64,000 nt of DNA from Aedoeadaptatus ivorii (GTDB taxonomy: Bacteria > Bacillota > Clostridia > Tissierellales > Peptoniphilaceae): NCBI RefSeq assembly GCF_030815095.1, contig NZ_JAUSWF010000006.1, positions 62,001 through 126,000 of the forward strand, read 5' to 3'. Every line of letters begins with the position of its first letter. Positions within the stretch are counted from its first letter, which is position 1. The translations under genes were made by a program, and so were the position numbers. Of this stretch, positions 38,573 to 48,300 are shown piece after piece. A model generated the notes under the pieces. The model was not told the DNA's origin and made no database searches. It saw only the letters and a list, made by a program, of their open reading frames with translations.

Positions 38573-39643
38573 ATGTCGAAAAAATTAAAAGTAGTTGTAT
38601 TTGGTGTGGGATTTGGGCAGGTGTATCTAAATGCAATAGAAAAAAATAAAGAGAATTTTGAATTAGTTGGTATTTTTTCAAGAGGTAGTAACTGGTCAAA
38701 AGAATGTGCAAAGAGATATAATGTGCCTTTATACACAGATATAAATAAAATAGACAAATCAATATGTGATGTTGCTTGTGTGGTAATAAAATCAACTATT
38801 GCTGGCGGAAAAGGAAGTATTATTGTTGAAGAACTATTGAATAAAGGAATTAATGTAATACAAGAGCATCCTATCCATGAGAAAGAATTTATTAAATTTA
38901 TAAAACTTTCAAAGGAGAATGGATGTGAGTATTTTTTAAATACATTTTATCCTGAATTGAATACAATAGATACATTTATAAGGATTTGTAGAGAATTACA
39001 GAATAGAACAACAATTAGGCATATTAGTGCAGATTGCAGCATTCATGTTTTATTTCCTTTAATTGATATACTAGGTAGAGCAGTTGGAGGGTTTACACCA
39101 TTTGAGTTTCAGAAGGTAACTTCTAATTTTGATTTATTTTTTGATACAATAATAGGTTATATAAATAATATTAGCATAACCATAAATATACAAAATAGAA
39201 TTGAGCCCGATAATTCTGAAAATTATATGACATTACTTCACAGAATTGGAATTACTACGAATAGTGGAAATTTGATTTTGGTAGATACGAATGGTCCAAT
39301 TGTTTGGAGTCCTTGCATGAATAAAGAGCTTTATGATGATAATCATTATAATATCAATGATAAGAATCTCTTTTCCGATTTGCCAATTTATGAATTGATT
39401 GGTGAAAATAAATATGGAACTTGTAAGGATATATTAAATGAATATTGGCCTGATGGAGTAGTGAATGCTTTGGAGCTTTTTAGAAATTCCATTTTAAATT
39501 CTACTGATTTAAGTAAAAGGAATCAATATATATTGAAAACAATTAGAATATGGCAAGAAATAGGCAATATATTAGGAACTCAGAAGATGTTATCTCCATA
39601 TGAAAAAATACCGATAAAAATGGATGAAATTATTCAAATTTAA
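38573..39643 (+). CDS. Thiazolinyl imide reductase (YbtU/Irp3/PchG-like)
   Basis: 356 residues. The Rossmann-type N-terminus VVVFGVGFGQVYLNAI, the QEHPIHEKE motif and a GFTPFEF segment are characteristic of thiazolinyl imide reductases. Known role: NADPH reduction of one thiazoline ring to thiazolidine on the carrier-bound intermediate. It starts 17 bases after the second NRPS, last of the biosynthetic operon. Its presence strongly supports a pyochelin/yersiniabactin-type heterocyclic product. Confidence 0.9.
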   Translation: MSKKLKVVVFGVGFGQVYLNAIEKNKENFELVGIFSRGSNWSKECAKRYNVPLYTDINKIDKSICDVACVVIKSTIAGGKGSIIVEELLNKGINVIQEHPIHEKEFIKFIKLSKENGCEYFLNTFYPELNTIDTFIRICRELQNRTTIRHISADCSIHVLFPLIDILGRAVGGFTPFEFQKVTSNFDLFFDTIIGYINNISITINIQNRIEPDNSENYMTLLHRIGITTNSGNLILVDTNGPIVWSPCMNKELYDDNHYNINDKNLFSDLPIYELIGENKYGTCKDILNEYWPDGVVNALELFRNSILNSTDLSKRNQYILKTIRIWQEIGNILGTQKMLSPYEKIPIKMDEIIQI

Positions 39644-39656
39644 TTGATTGGACATA

Positions 39657-39707
39657 TTGAAAAGTTCTCTTAAAAGGAATATAATAACTTTATAGCGACG
39701 CTAAAGT
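39657..39707 (+). promoter_or_regulatory. Promoter and operator of the TetR/transport operon
   Basis: TTGAAA (39657-39662), 17-base spacer, TATAAT (39680-39685), immediately followed by an imperfect palindrome ACTTTATAGCG-A-CGCTAAAGT (39687-39707) covering the expected start site. The TetR protein encoded 20 bases later is the likely ligand. GGAG at 39717-39720 is its ribosome site. Confidence 0.75.
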
Positions 39708-39726
39708 CTCTATAAAGGAGAACAAT

Positions 39727-40323
39727 ATGACACGACAAAAAAGATTACCAAAGGAAGAGAGAATGAGACAAATAAGAAATCATGCGAAAAATGTATTTCT
39801 TAGAAAAGGATTTGATAAAACTACGATGGAAGATGTTGTAAAAGAAACTGGTATGAGCAAAGGAGGTATATATCGACATTATAGTAGTACCACAGAAATG
39901 TTATATGATTTAATGATTGACGGAAATGTTTATAGGAATACTTTAATAGATGAGTATTTAGAGAGTAACAACGGTAAAAATAAATTTGAACAAATTGGAG
40001 AAATTTTAGTAGATAAAGCATTAGCATCTACTGATTTAATGAGGCTATATGTGATTTTTCTGAAATCAAAAGACTATAACAAAGATTTATATAATTTATA
40101 TCCAAGATTGAAGGAAATTGCAAAAAAACAATTTGCTGTTGTGGCAAAAAAATTAGAAATAGAAGAAGATATATTTGAAGATGATTTTTTAGTAAATTAT
40201 ATAAATGGGTTAATTTTAAGCACCGAGATATTAGATGCAAGAAAAAGCTTTGATAGCCAAAGAGAGTTTTTAAAAGATACCATCGTAAACTATATTATGA
40301 AGATTGAAAAAGATGGTGATTAG
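39727..40323 (+). CDS. TetR-family regulator
   Basis: 198 residues. The N-terminal helix-turn-helix (MEDVVKETGMSKGGIYRHYSSTTEML, residues about 38-63) is classic TetR; the C-terminal ligand-binding part is not recognisable. It lies between biosynthesis and transport genes, behind its own promoter and palindrome, and probably controls the transport genes that follow. The ligand may be the metallophore or an export substrate; this is inference. Confidence 0.9.
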   Translation: MTRQKRLPKEERMRQIRNHAKNVFLRKGFDKTTMEDVVKETGMSKGGIYRHYSSTTEMLYDLMIDGNVYRNTLIDEYLESNNGKNKFEQIGEILVDKALASTDLMRLYVIFLKSKDYNKDLYNLYPRLKEIAKKQFAVVAKKLEIEEDIFEDDFLVNYINGLILSTEILDARKSFDSQREFLKDTIVNYIMKIEKDGD

Positions 40324-40334
40324 GAGGATTAAAC

Positions 40335-40919
40335 ATGAATAAATTAGAGGTAAAGGATTTAATCAATATAGGATTATTTTCCGTATTAGGATTCATATTT
40401 ATGATGATTGGATCATTTTTAGCAATGGTTCCGGTTTTAATGCCGGTTGTCCCATTTGCGCAGGGAGTTTTGGTAGGGCCTGTAAATATGCTATATTCTA
40501 CCAAAATTAAAAAAAGAGGAATGATTTTTATTCAATCATTATTGATTGCATTGATATATGTTGCTATGGGACATGGACCTTGGGCATTATTAACGGCTGT
40601 TATCGCCGGTATTATTGCTGAAATAATTTTGAAATCAGGAGAATATACCAATGTAAAGAAAGCAAGATTGGCATTTTCAATTGCTCCTCTTTGCACGTTA
40701 GGAAATTGGCTTCCAATTTTTATATCAAGAAATGAATATATTAAGCAAATGTTAGAACAAGGATACAATCAAGAGTTCATTGATAAGATGCTTAGTGTTA
40801 TGCCGAATTGGATTATTGTTGTAATGGCAATAGTAGGAATTATCGGTGCATATATAGGTTGCAGCATTGGAATGGCATTTCTAAAAAAACACTTCAAAAA
40901 AGCCGGTATGGAAAAATAA
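40335..40919 (+). CDS. ECF transporter S component (MptD/Trep_Strep family)
   Basis: 194 residues with about five or six membrane helices. The N-terminal KDLINIGLFSVLGFIFMMI, the paired PVLMPVVPFAQG segment and MGHGPWALL resemble the MptD family of putative substrate-binding ECF subunits. Followed by T and A components in one operon, it should bind the transported ligand. In this setting that may be the iron-metallophore or a precursor; the ligand is not known. Confidence 0.85.
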   Translation: MNKLEVKDLINIGLFSVLGFIFMMIGSFLAMVPVLMPVVPFAQGVLVGPVNMLYSTKIKKRGMIFIQSLLIALIYVAMGHGPWALLTAVIAGIIAEIILKSGEYTNVKKARLAFSIAPLCTLGNWLPIFISRNEYIKQMLEQGYNQEFIDKMLSVMPNWIIVVMAIVGIIGAYIGCSIGMAFLKKHFKKAGMEK

Positions 40920-40938
40920 GATTTCATGGAGAGTTAGG

Positions 40939-41640
40939 ATGATAATCAAACTTGATTTTCGTACAAAACTTTTTATGACGATAGTTCTTTCATATGTAAT
41001 GGTATTAGGCAATATTCAAACAAAGTATTTCGTGCAAGCCATTTTAATATCCACAATTCCGATAATACTTTTAATTAACGCAAAATATATAAGAGTAGCT
41101 ATTATTGGAGTGGCTACTCTTTTGTTTGTTTATTCTGCTGATAAATTTCTGATAGGGCTTAATTACAATCCTGTGGTTGCAATTCTATTGATAATAGTGA
41201 TGGTTATTAAAAAAATTCTCCCCGCATTTTTGATGGGGAGATATACCATACTTACATCAAATGTTGGAGAAAGCATTTACTCATTAAAAAAAATGAAATG
41301 TCCAGATGAAATAGCCATTCCCTTGACGGTAATGGTACGTTTCTTTTATGCTGCAAGGATTGATTATAGTAATATAAAAAAAGCTATGCGTTTGAGAGGA
41401 TTGACGCTTAAAAGGTTAATAAAGAGTCCAATTTTATTATTTGAATATAGATTAGTGCCATTATTGATGTGCTTATCAAAGGCAGCAGATGATTTGACGG
41501 TATCAGCTATGACGAAAGGGTTGGCTGTAAATCAAAAGAGAACAAGTATTAGTGAAACATATATGGGACTTGTTGACTTTATGTTTTTCTTAATAATGGC
41601 ATGGATAATCTATCTATATATAAGGGGAAAATATGCTTGA
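40939..41640 (+). CDS. ECF transporter T component (CbiQ/EcfT family)
   Basis: 233 residues with four to five membrane helices and the coupling-helix motif IKKAMRLRGLTLKR (about 150-163), typical of EcfT, which contacts the ATPases. The last 8 bases overlap the ATPase gene. Confidence 0.88.
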   Translation: MIIKLDFRTKLFMTIVLSYVMVLGNIQTKYFVQAILISTIPIILLINAKYIRVAIIGVATLLFVYSADKFLIGLNYNPVVAILLIIVMVIKKILPAFLMGRYTILTSNVGESIYSLKKMKCPDEIAIPLTVMVRFFYAARIDYSNIKKAMRLRGLTLKRLIKSPILLFEYRLVPLLMCLSKAADDLTVSAMTKGLAVNQKRTSISETYMGLVDFMFFLIMAWIIYLYIRGKYA

Positions 41641-43027
41641 ATTACAAAATTTAACAGTGGGTTTTGACGGTGAAAGCATATTGAAAAATATAAATATGAT
41701 TTTCAAACCCGGTGAAGTAACCGTCATTACAGGACATTCAGGAACAGGAAAAAGTAGCTTGCTAAAAGTTATCAATGGAATCATTCCGGAATACAATAAT
41801 GCAGAATTAGAAGGAGATATTGTATTTAACGGAAAATCATTGTTTGGCTTGACAATATTGGAACGATCTAAATTTATATCTACAGTGTTTCAAAATCCTA
41901 AAACACAATTTTATTGTATCAATTCAACCGATGAACTGGCTTTTCAGTTGGAAAATAGAAACATAGACAAAGATTTGATTTTAGATAAAATTCAGTATTA
42001 TTCAGCGGTTTTAGGTACAAAGGAATTATTAGATAGGAATATCTTTGAACTATCTGGAGGCGAAAAGCAGTTGATTGCAGTAACAGCTTGTGGGATTTCT
42101 GAAAATGAAATTATCTTGTTGGATGAACCCTCATCTTCCTTAGATCAGGTTGCAATAGAGCATTTACAGAATGCCATTATGGAACTGAAAAAAAGAAAGA
42201 AAATTATCATCATTGTGGAGCATAGATTGTTTTATCTGAAAGATATGCTTGATAAATTGTGTGTGATAGAAAATGGAACTTATAAAGAATACACAAAAGA
42301 GCAGTTTTGTGATGATTTCTTTGAACAGGTTTCTGAAAAACATAATCTAAGGAGTTTTAATGCGATTTCTAAAAACAATTTTTTAAGCAGGAAATATAAG
42401 CAAGTAGAAGTGTTAAAGAAAAATTCTTCAGATCTTGATTGTAAAGCATTGTCTTGTTTGAATTTCAAAAAAAAATATGAAAGAAAGGAAATCTTTGACT
42501 TCAGTATTGCCTTTGAATCCGGTATCAATTTCATCATTGGTCAAAATGGTGTTGGGAAAAGCACTTTTATCAATTTGCTGATGGGGCTGACAAGAGGAAC
42601 AGGAGAGGTGTTTTATAACGGAGTAAAAGTAAAAAAACGATGTGAAAATATTTTTGCGATTATGCAAGATGTTAATTATCAACTTTTTACAGAATCTGTA
42701 TGGCAAGAAATTTCAACTATTACTAAAGAGGATGAATTAAAAAATGAAATTTTGAGGAGGGTAGACTTATTTGATAAAAAAGAAATGCACCCAAGTTCGT
42801 TATCAGGTGGAGAAAAACAGAGATTGTTGCTTGCTATGTCTATGGTAAGCCAAAAACCAATCATAATATTTGATGAACCAACGAGTGGACTTTGCAAAAT
42901 GCAAATGGATATTTTGATTGAATTTTTGAATCAAATGGTAGCACAAGGGAAAACTATTATTATAATTACACATGATTTTGAATTTATAAAACACTGTGAT
43001 GGTACAATATATGAATTTCTAAAATAA
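41633..43027 (+). CDS. ECF transporter ATPase, two fused ABC domains
   Basis: 464 residues with two nucleotide-binding domains. The first has GHSGTGKSSLL, LSGGEKQLIAV and IILLDEPSSSLD; the second (from about 285) has GQNGVGKSTFI, LSGGEKQRLLLA and IIIFDEPTSGL. The fusion replaces separate EcfA and EcfA' proteins and completes a four-part importer with the two preceding genes. Confidence 0.92.
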   Translation: MLELQNLTVGFDGESILKNINMIFKPGEVTVITGHSGTGKSSLLKVINGIIPEYNNAELEGDIVFNGKSLFGLTILERSKFISTVFQNPKTQFYCINSTDELAFQLENRNIDKDLILDKIQYYSAVLGTKELLDRNIFELSGGEKQLIAVTACGISENEIILLDEPSSSLDQVAIEHLQNAIMELKKRKKIIIIVEHRLFYLKDMLDKLCVIENGTYKEYTKEQFCDDFFEQVSEKHNLRSFNAISKNNFLSRKYKQVEVLKKNSSDLDCKALSCLNFKKKYERKEIFDFSIAFESGINFIIGQNGVGKSTFINLLMGLTRGTGEVFYNGVKVKKRCENIFAIMQDVNYQLFTESVWQEISTITKEDELKNEILRRVDLFDKKEMHPSSLSGGEKQRLLLAMSMVSQKPIIIFDEPTSGLCKMQMDILIEFLNQMVAQGKTIIIITHDFEFIKHCDGTIYEFLK

Positions 43028-43062
43028 AATGTAAATGGATACAATTATGGAGGTGTTAAATT

Positions 43063-44808
43063 ATGAAAGAAAAAAGTCCTGCTGTAACATTGTGGGAGCT
43101 TGCATATAAGGAACATTCAAAGTTAAAAACATCTGTATTTATAGCAAGTATCGGTGTTATTGCCGGAATTGTTCCATACATTGCTGCAAGCCGTATTTTA
43201 GTCTATTTATTAAATGGAATTGCAGATTTCAAGGTCTATTTTTTATGGATGGGAATAGGTATGTTATCTTATATTTTAAAATCTGTTTTATACTCTACGG
43301 CGTTATCTGTATCTCATAAAGCGACTTTTAGTGTATTGAAAGATATTCGCTTGAGAATGCTTGATAAACTTCCAAAGATGCCATTAGGAGAAATAATCTC
43401 TGTTCCAAGCGGAAACTTTAAGCAGATTATAGTGGATCAGGTTGAAAGTATGGAGAAACCGCTCGCTCACCTGTTGCCTGAAATGACATCGAATCTCTTA
43501 GGTTCTTTGAGTATATTTATTTACTTATTATTTCTTGATTGGAGAATGGCTCTTTTATCATTAGTATCCATTCCTTTGGGGATGCTTTTTATGGGACTCG
43601 TAATGAAAAATTATGCTGTTCAATATGAAGGATCTGTAAAGGTAAATCGAGAAATGAATTCTGCAATTATTGAGTATGTCAATGGAATAGAAGTGATAAA
43701 AACATTTAATCAAGACAAGAGATCGTACGCAAAGTACAAAAATAAAGTCATTGCAAATGCAAGATACTTTTATGAATGGATGAAGAGCTGTCAGTTACCT
43801 GTATCTTTATCTAAAAACATATCTCCTACTACAATGATAACAGTGCTTCCATTTGGTTGGTATTTCTACATTAGCGGAAGTTTAAGTGCAGAAGTATTTA
43901 TATCTGTAATTATTCTATCTTTAGGTATTGCAGGACCTTTACTTGAAACAATCAATTTTGTTGATGGTCTTGCTAAGATAGGGACTATTGCAAATTCTAT
44001 TAACTTAATTTTAGAAGGAAAAGAACAAAAGCATTCTGATAGAGAAGTGACTATCCAGCAATATAACATTGATTTACAAAATGTAAAGTTTGGATATGAA
44101 GAAGAAAAAGAAATTCTTCATGGAATATCCCTAAACATAAAAGAAGGGACAACAGTGGCTTTTGTTGGACCAAGTGGAAGTGGCAAGTCAACTTTAGCAA
44201 AATTAATAGCTGGATATTGGGATATCATGGAAGGAAATATAAATATTGGTGGACACAATCTTAAGGAAATTCCATTAAAGCAATTATATAGTTTGACCGC
44301 CTTTGTTTCTCAGGATAATTTTTTGTTCAACGAAAGTATTAGGGAGAATATAAGAATGGGCAATCCAAGTGCCAGTGATAAAGAAGTAGAAGACATTGCT
44401 AAGAAATCGGGTTGTCATGATTTTATTATGAAAATGGAACATGGTTACGATACGGTTGTCGGAAGTAGTGGTAGCCATGTTTCTGGTGGAGAAAGGCAAA
44501 GAATATCTATAGCAAGAGCAATGCTCAAAAATGCACCTATTGTAATACTTGATGAAGCTACTTCATATATAGATCCTGAAAATGAAGTGATTATAAAGCA
44601 AGCTTTATCAAAGCTTATAAAAGATAAAACGGTGATTATTATTGCTCATAGATTATCAACTATAACAGATGCAGAACAAATATTCTTAATTGAGAATGGA
44701 AAACTTGTTTCATACGGTAAGCATGATGAATTATTAAAAGGTTGTGAATTATACCGAAATATGTGGAACGCTCATATAGGAACAAAGGATGGTGGGATGA
44801 AATGTTAA
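43063..44808 (+). CDS. ABC transporter, fused permease/ATPase (YbtP-like)
   Basis: 581 residues: about six N-terminal membrane helices, then Walker A GPSGSGKSTLAK (about 369), signature VSGGERQRISIARA, Walker B IVILDEATSYIDPENE and H-loop IIAHRLST. With the next gene it forms a pair like YbtP/YbtQ, which have exporter-type architecture yet import ferric yersiniabactin. Position after the NRPS genes supports uptake of the ferric metallophore; export cannot be excluded. Start ATG follows TTATGGAGGTG. Confidence 0.9.
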   Translation: MKEKSPAVTLWELAYKEHSKLKTSVFIASIGVIAGIVPYIAASRILVYLLNGIADFKVYFLWMGIGMLSYILKSVLYSTALSVSHKATFSVLKDIRLRMLDKLPKMPLGEIISVPSGNFKQIIVDQVESMEKPLAHLLPEMTSNLLGSLSIFIYLLFLDWRMALLSLVSIPLGMLFMGLVMKNYAVQYEGSVKVNREMNSAIIEYVNGIEVIKTFNQDKRSYAKYKNKVIANARYFYEWMKSCQLPVSLSKNISPTTMITVLPFGWYFYISGSLSAEVFISVIILSLGIAGPLLETINFVDGLAKIGTIANSINLILEGKEQKHSDREVTIQQYNIDLQNVKFGYEEEKEILHGISLNIKEGTTVAFVGPSGSGKSTLAKLIAGYWDIMEGNINIGGHNLKEIPLKQLYSLTAFVSQDNFLFNESIRENIRMGNPSASDKEVEDIAKKSGCHDFIMKMEHGYDTVVGSSGSHVSGGERQRISIARAMLKNAPIVILDEATSYIDPENEVIIKQALSKLIKDKTVIIIAHRLSTITDAEQIFLIENGKLVSYGKHDELLKGCELYRNMWNAHIGTKDGGMKC

Positions 44809-46535
44809 GTGCTTTAAAAAAGATTTTAGATTTCTCAGGTGATGAAAAGAAAAATGTATATCACTCTATATGGGTAAGTTTTTTGTTTGCGATTTTTCAT
44901 ATGCTTCAAATCAGTGCTATTTATTTTATAGTGAAAGCAATTGTCCAAAAAGACATGAGCATGATGCCTGCGTGGATCGCATTAATACTTCTTGTTATTA
45001 GCATAATCGGAAGAAGTGTTACAAATTATTTTTCACAATTACAGCAATGCCATGCAAGTTATTTTATGGTGGCAAATAAAAGAGTAGCAATAGGTGAAAT
45101 GTTAAAAAAAATACCTATGGGATTTTTCAATGAAAACAATATTGGTGAAGTGGTTGGAATTTCTACAACTGTTTTAGAAGATGTAGAAAATACCGCAGCA
45201 ATGGTTATGGTAAATACATTATCAGGTTTTATAAACACGATAATATTTACAATAATGATTTTAGCATTTGAGTGGAGAATAGGTTTTATTGTTGCAATTG
45301 GATGCCTATTGTACTTATTTGTTCTCTCAAAAATGGAAAGCAAATCAAGGAGTGTTCTTCCTAAAAGACAAAAAGCATCTGCTAAATTGGTTGATGCCAT
45401 TTTAGAGCAAATTGGAGGAATGTCTGTTATAAAATCCTTCAATTTAACAGGGAAAGGAGATGAAAAAGTCAGAGGTGCTATTGAAAATAGTAGAAAAATA
45501 AATCTTGATTGTGAAAAACTGTTTACACCTTATACGATTTTGCAAAATATTCTTTTGGATTTGTTTAGCATTTTGATAATAGGTGCAGGTATTTTCTTTT
45601 ATATCAAGGGAGAACTCTCATTCTTAAATACAGTTATGACGATTATAATTTCTTTTCTTGCTTTTTCTCAAATAAAATTGGCAGGAAGTGCAACAACCTC
45701 TCTCAGAGTTGTTAGTGGATCTATTGAGCAAACAAAGAAGTTAGAGAAATTTCCACAGATGGATATTGATGGAAAAGACATAAAGCCTACTACTTTCGAT
45801 ATTTCTTTTGATAATGTAGAGTTTTCATATTCAGGTAAAAAAATCCTCGATGATATTTCGGTCAAGATACCACAAAACCAAATGACAGCTATAGTTGGGC
45901 CTTCAGGAGCTGGAAAAACTACATTTTGCAATTTGATAGCGAGATTTTGGGATGTAGAGAAAGGAGAAATCAGCATAGGTAGACACAATATTAAAGAATA
46001 TTCATTGGAGTCATTAATGAGACAAATTAGTATGGTTTTTCAAAATGTTTATTTATTTCAAGACACTATTGAGAACAATATAAAGTTTGCTAAGCCAGAT
46101 GCTACACATGAGGAAGTTATAGAAGCTGCAAAGAAAGCGTGTTGTCATGAATTTATTATGAAGCTTCCTGAACAATATGAAACAGTTATAGGAGAGGGAG
46201 GTGCAAGTTTATCTGGTGGAGAAAGACAAAGAATATCAATTGCAAGAGCAATGATAAAGAATGCACCTATTATTATTTTCGATGAAGCTACTGCAAATGT
46301 AGACCCTGAAAATGAGGATAAATTGCAGGTTGCTATGGAGGAACTCACAAGAAATAAAACAGTAATAATGATAGCACACAGACTAAAGACAATAAAAAAT
46401 GCAAACCAAATACTTGTTTTAGCTAATGGAAAGATAACGCAACAAGGTACACATGAAGAACTTATTCAAGTTGATGGTATCTACAAAAAATTTGTTGAAG
46501 CAAGACAAGTGGCAGCAAAGTGGCAGTTGTCATAA
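44802..46535 (+). CDS. ABC transporter, fused permease/ATPase (YbtQ-like)
   Basis: 577 residues from ATG 44802, overlapping the stop of the preceding gene (ATGTTAA) behind GGTGGGATG; an upstream GTG in frame is less likely. About six membrane helices, Walker A GPSGAGKTTF (about 366), signature LSGGERQRISIARA, Walker B IIIFDEATANVDPENE, H-loop MIAHRLKT. It is the heterodimer partner of the previous protein. Confidence 0.9.
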   Translation: MLSALKKILDFSGDEKKNVYHSIWVSFLFAIFHMLQISAIYFIVKAIVQKDMSMMPAWIALILLVISIIGRSVTNYFSQLQQCHASYFMVANKRVAIGEMLKKIPMGFFNENNIGEVVGISTTVLEDVENTAAMVMVNTLSGFINTIIFTIMILAFEWRIGFIVAIGCLLYLFVLSKMESKSRSVLPKRQKASAKLVDAILEQIGGMSVIKSFNLTGKGDEKVRGAIENSRKINLDCEKLFTPYTILQNILLDLFSILIIGAGIFFYIKGELSFLNTVMTIIISFLAFSQIKLAGSATTSLRVVSGSIEQTKKLEKFPQMDIDGKDIKPTTFDISFDNVEFSYSGKKILDDISVKIPQNQMTAIVGPSGAGKTTFCNLIARFWDVEKGEISIGRHNIKEYSLESLMRQISMVFQNVYLFQDTIENNIKFAKPDATHEEVIEAAKKACCHEFIMKLPEQYETVIGEGGASLSGGERQRISIARAMIKNAPIIIFDEATANVDPENEDKLQVAMEELTRNKTVIMIAHRLKTIKNANQILVLANGKITQQGTHEELIQVDGIYKKFVEARQVAAKWQLS

Positions 46536-46571
46536 GTTATAAAAATATTGAAAAAAACTGGAGGAAGTCAT

Positions 46572-47918
46572 ATGGGAAAACAAGATATGAAAACACAACT
46601 TTTAACCAAAAGTCCTAAAGATTTATTGTTTCAGTTAGCTATTCCGGGAATTATAGGAATGGTAGTTATAGGGCTATATCCATTTATGGACGGAATTTTT
46701 GCTGGATGGATTATTGGAGACTATGCAATGTCTGCTATTAGTATATCCATGTCCTTAACAATAATAAATGGTGGAGTATCAGCACTTATTGGAGTTGGTA
46801 GTGCATCAATATTATCAAGGGCGATTGGAAAGGGAGATAAAGAAACAACTGACAAGATATTTGGAAATTTTTGTTATTGGGTAATTTTATTCTCTATAGT
46901 TATCACAATATTAGGTTTGATATTTGCACCTAATTTTTTGGATTTAGTAGGAGCAAAGGGGAATATTAAAGAACTTGGAGTCAGATATTTAAGAGTAGTT
47001 TTTTTGGGCTCCATATTTGTTAATTTTGCTCAAGCCGGAAATATGACAATGCGTGGTGAAGGTGCAGTAAAGCAATCCATGATTATTATGGGGGTAGGAG
47101 CAATATTAAACATTATTTTAGATCCTATTTTCATGAAGTTGATGGGAGAATATGCGATTGAAGGGGCAGCTATTGCAACTGTAATCTCTCAAATTGTGCA
47201 AGCTATATTAACCTTACGCTATTTTTCAAAGAAAAGTGCTTTTGTGAGGATTCATAAAATCCAAAAGAGTAAGGATATTTCCAGTGAAATGTTTAGCATA
47301 GGAAGTTCTGCAATGATGATGCAAATTTTGTTTGCAGTACAACAAACATTCTTGTTTAAGCAAGCTTTCGCATACGGTGGAGATAATTGGGGAATTTTAA
47401 TGGCTGCTACAATGAGATTGTATATGTTCTCCTTTATTCCTCTTTGGGGAATGAGCCAAGGTTTACAGCCTGTTATTGGGGCAAATTTCGGAGCAAAGCA
47501 ATATAAAAGAGTAAAAGATACAATGAAAGTTTTTATGTACGGAGCAACTATTCTTGCAGCTCTTTCATGGATACCATCGATGTTTTATTCAGAAAAATTA
47601 CTATCACTATTCAGTGTAAGAAGTGAAATCATAGAAGCTGGTGTTATGAATTTCAAGATGTTTTATTCCACATTTATTATGTATGGAATTATGATAATGA
47701 CACTTACATTCTTTCAATCTATTGGAGATGGGAAAAAAGCAAGCATGATTGTAATGCTTAGACAACTGATTTTGTTTATTCCGGCTATATTATTGCTTCC
47801 AAAGTTTTTTGGAGCAAGTGCAGTTTGGTGGGCTGAACCTATTGTAGATTTTAGTATGATCTTGGTTGGGTTTATTATTCAACAAACAATGCTTTCTAAA
47901 TTGAAAACAACAAATTAA
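46572..47918 (+). CDS. MATE-family efflux protein
   Basis: 448 residues from ATG 46572 behind CTGGAGGAAG. Twelve hydrophobic segments in two similar halves; the start (KDLLFQLAIPGIIGMVVIGLYPFMDGIFAG) and ISRA-like, MRGEGAVKQSM and PIFMKLMGEYAIEGAA segments fit bacterial MATE proteins. As the last gene of the cluster, it is a good candidate for exporting the finished metallophore in exchange for Na+ or H+. Export role is inferred from position. Confidence 0.9.
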   Translation: MGKQDMKTQLLTKSPKDLLFQLAIPGIIGMVVIGLYPFMDGIFAGWIIGDYAMSAISISMSLTIINGGVSALIGVGSASILSRAIGKGDKETTDKIFGNFCYWVILFSIVITILGLIFAPNFLDLVGAKGNIKELGVRYLRVVFLGSIFVNFAQAGNMTMRGEGAVKQSMIIMGVGAILNIILDPIFMKLMGEYAIEGAAIATVISQIVQAILTLRYFSKKSAFVRIHKIQKSKDISSEMFSIGSSAMMMQILFAVQQTFLFKQAFAYGGDNWGILMAATMRLYMFSFIPLWGMSQGLQPVIGANFGAKQYKRVKDTMKVFMYGATILAALSWIPSMFYSEKLLSLFSVRSEIIEAGVMNFKMFYSTFIMYGIMIMTLTFFQSIGDGKKASMIVMLRQLILFIPAILLLPKFFGASAVWWAEPIVDFSMILVGFIIQQTMLSKLKTTN

Positions 47919-47996
47919 TCCTATTTTTAATACAACAATCATGTTAGTAGAATCGATGTCATTTTTAATAATGAACTTTTATATAAATTACTTTTT

Positions 47997-48030
47997 TAGC
48001 TGGGAATGTTATTTTCTCAGCTATTTTTTT
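47997..48030 (+). terminator. Terminator of the metallophore cluster
   Basis: TAGCTGGGAA (47997-48006) pairs with TTCTCAGCTA (48014-48023), one G-U pair, then seven T residues. Confidence 0.92.
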
Positions 48031-48071
48031 GGTAAGATAACTAATAATAAATGGAATAATGGAGGGGAAAT

Positions 48072-48164
48072 ATGGTGATGTTATTTTTATCAGTAAAAAA
48101 ATATCATGAATATGCTGTATGTGTTTGTGAAATAGAATTAATTTCTATATATTGCCCTTTTTAA
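48072..48164 (+). CDS. Possible 30-residue peptide
   Basis: Starts MVMLFLSVKKYHEYAVCVCE behind GGAGGGG with good spacing. It is the only coding hint in the gap between the MATE gene and the sigma-like gene. No family is recognised; it may be the start of a lost gene. Confidence 0.25.
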   Translation: MVMLFLSVKKYHEYAVCVCEIELISIYCPF

Positions 48165-48220
48165 AGAACTAAAAACTGAATATGAGAAGAGCCAAAAAAC
48201 TTTTTTTCGTTCACATCTAA

Positions 48221-48260
48221 GAGGATTTCGCACGTCAAAATGCCGAGATCCTCCTTTTTT
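48221..48260 (+). terminator. Terminator or attenuator before the sigma-like gene
   Basis: GAGGATTTCG (48221-48230) pairs with CGAGATCCTC (48244-48253), followed by six or seven T residues, 40 bases before the sigma-like start. Confidence 0.8.
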
Positions 48261-48300
48261 ATGCACAAAATCAAAAAAACATAAAAAGGAGGATCAAAGG

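Noticed and set aside
24440..47918. Polyketide synthase or salicylate synthase within the metallophore cluster
   Set aside because: Looked for because yersiniabactin needs both; no ketosynthase, acyltransferase or chorismate-binding motif appears in any frame.
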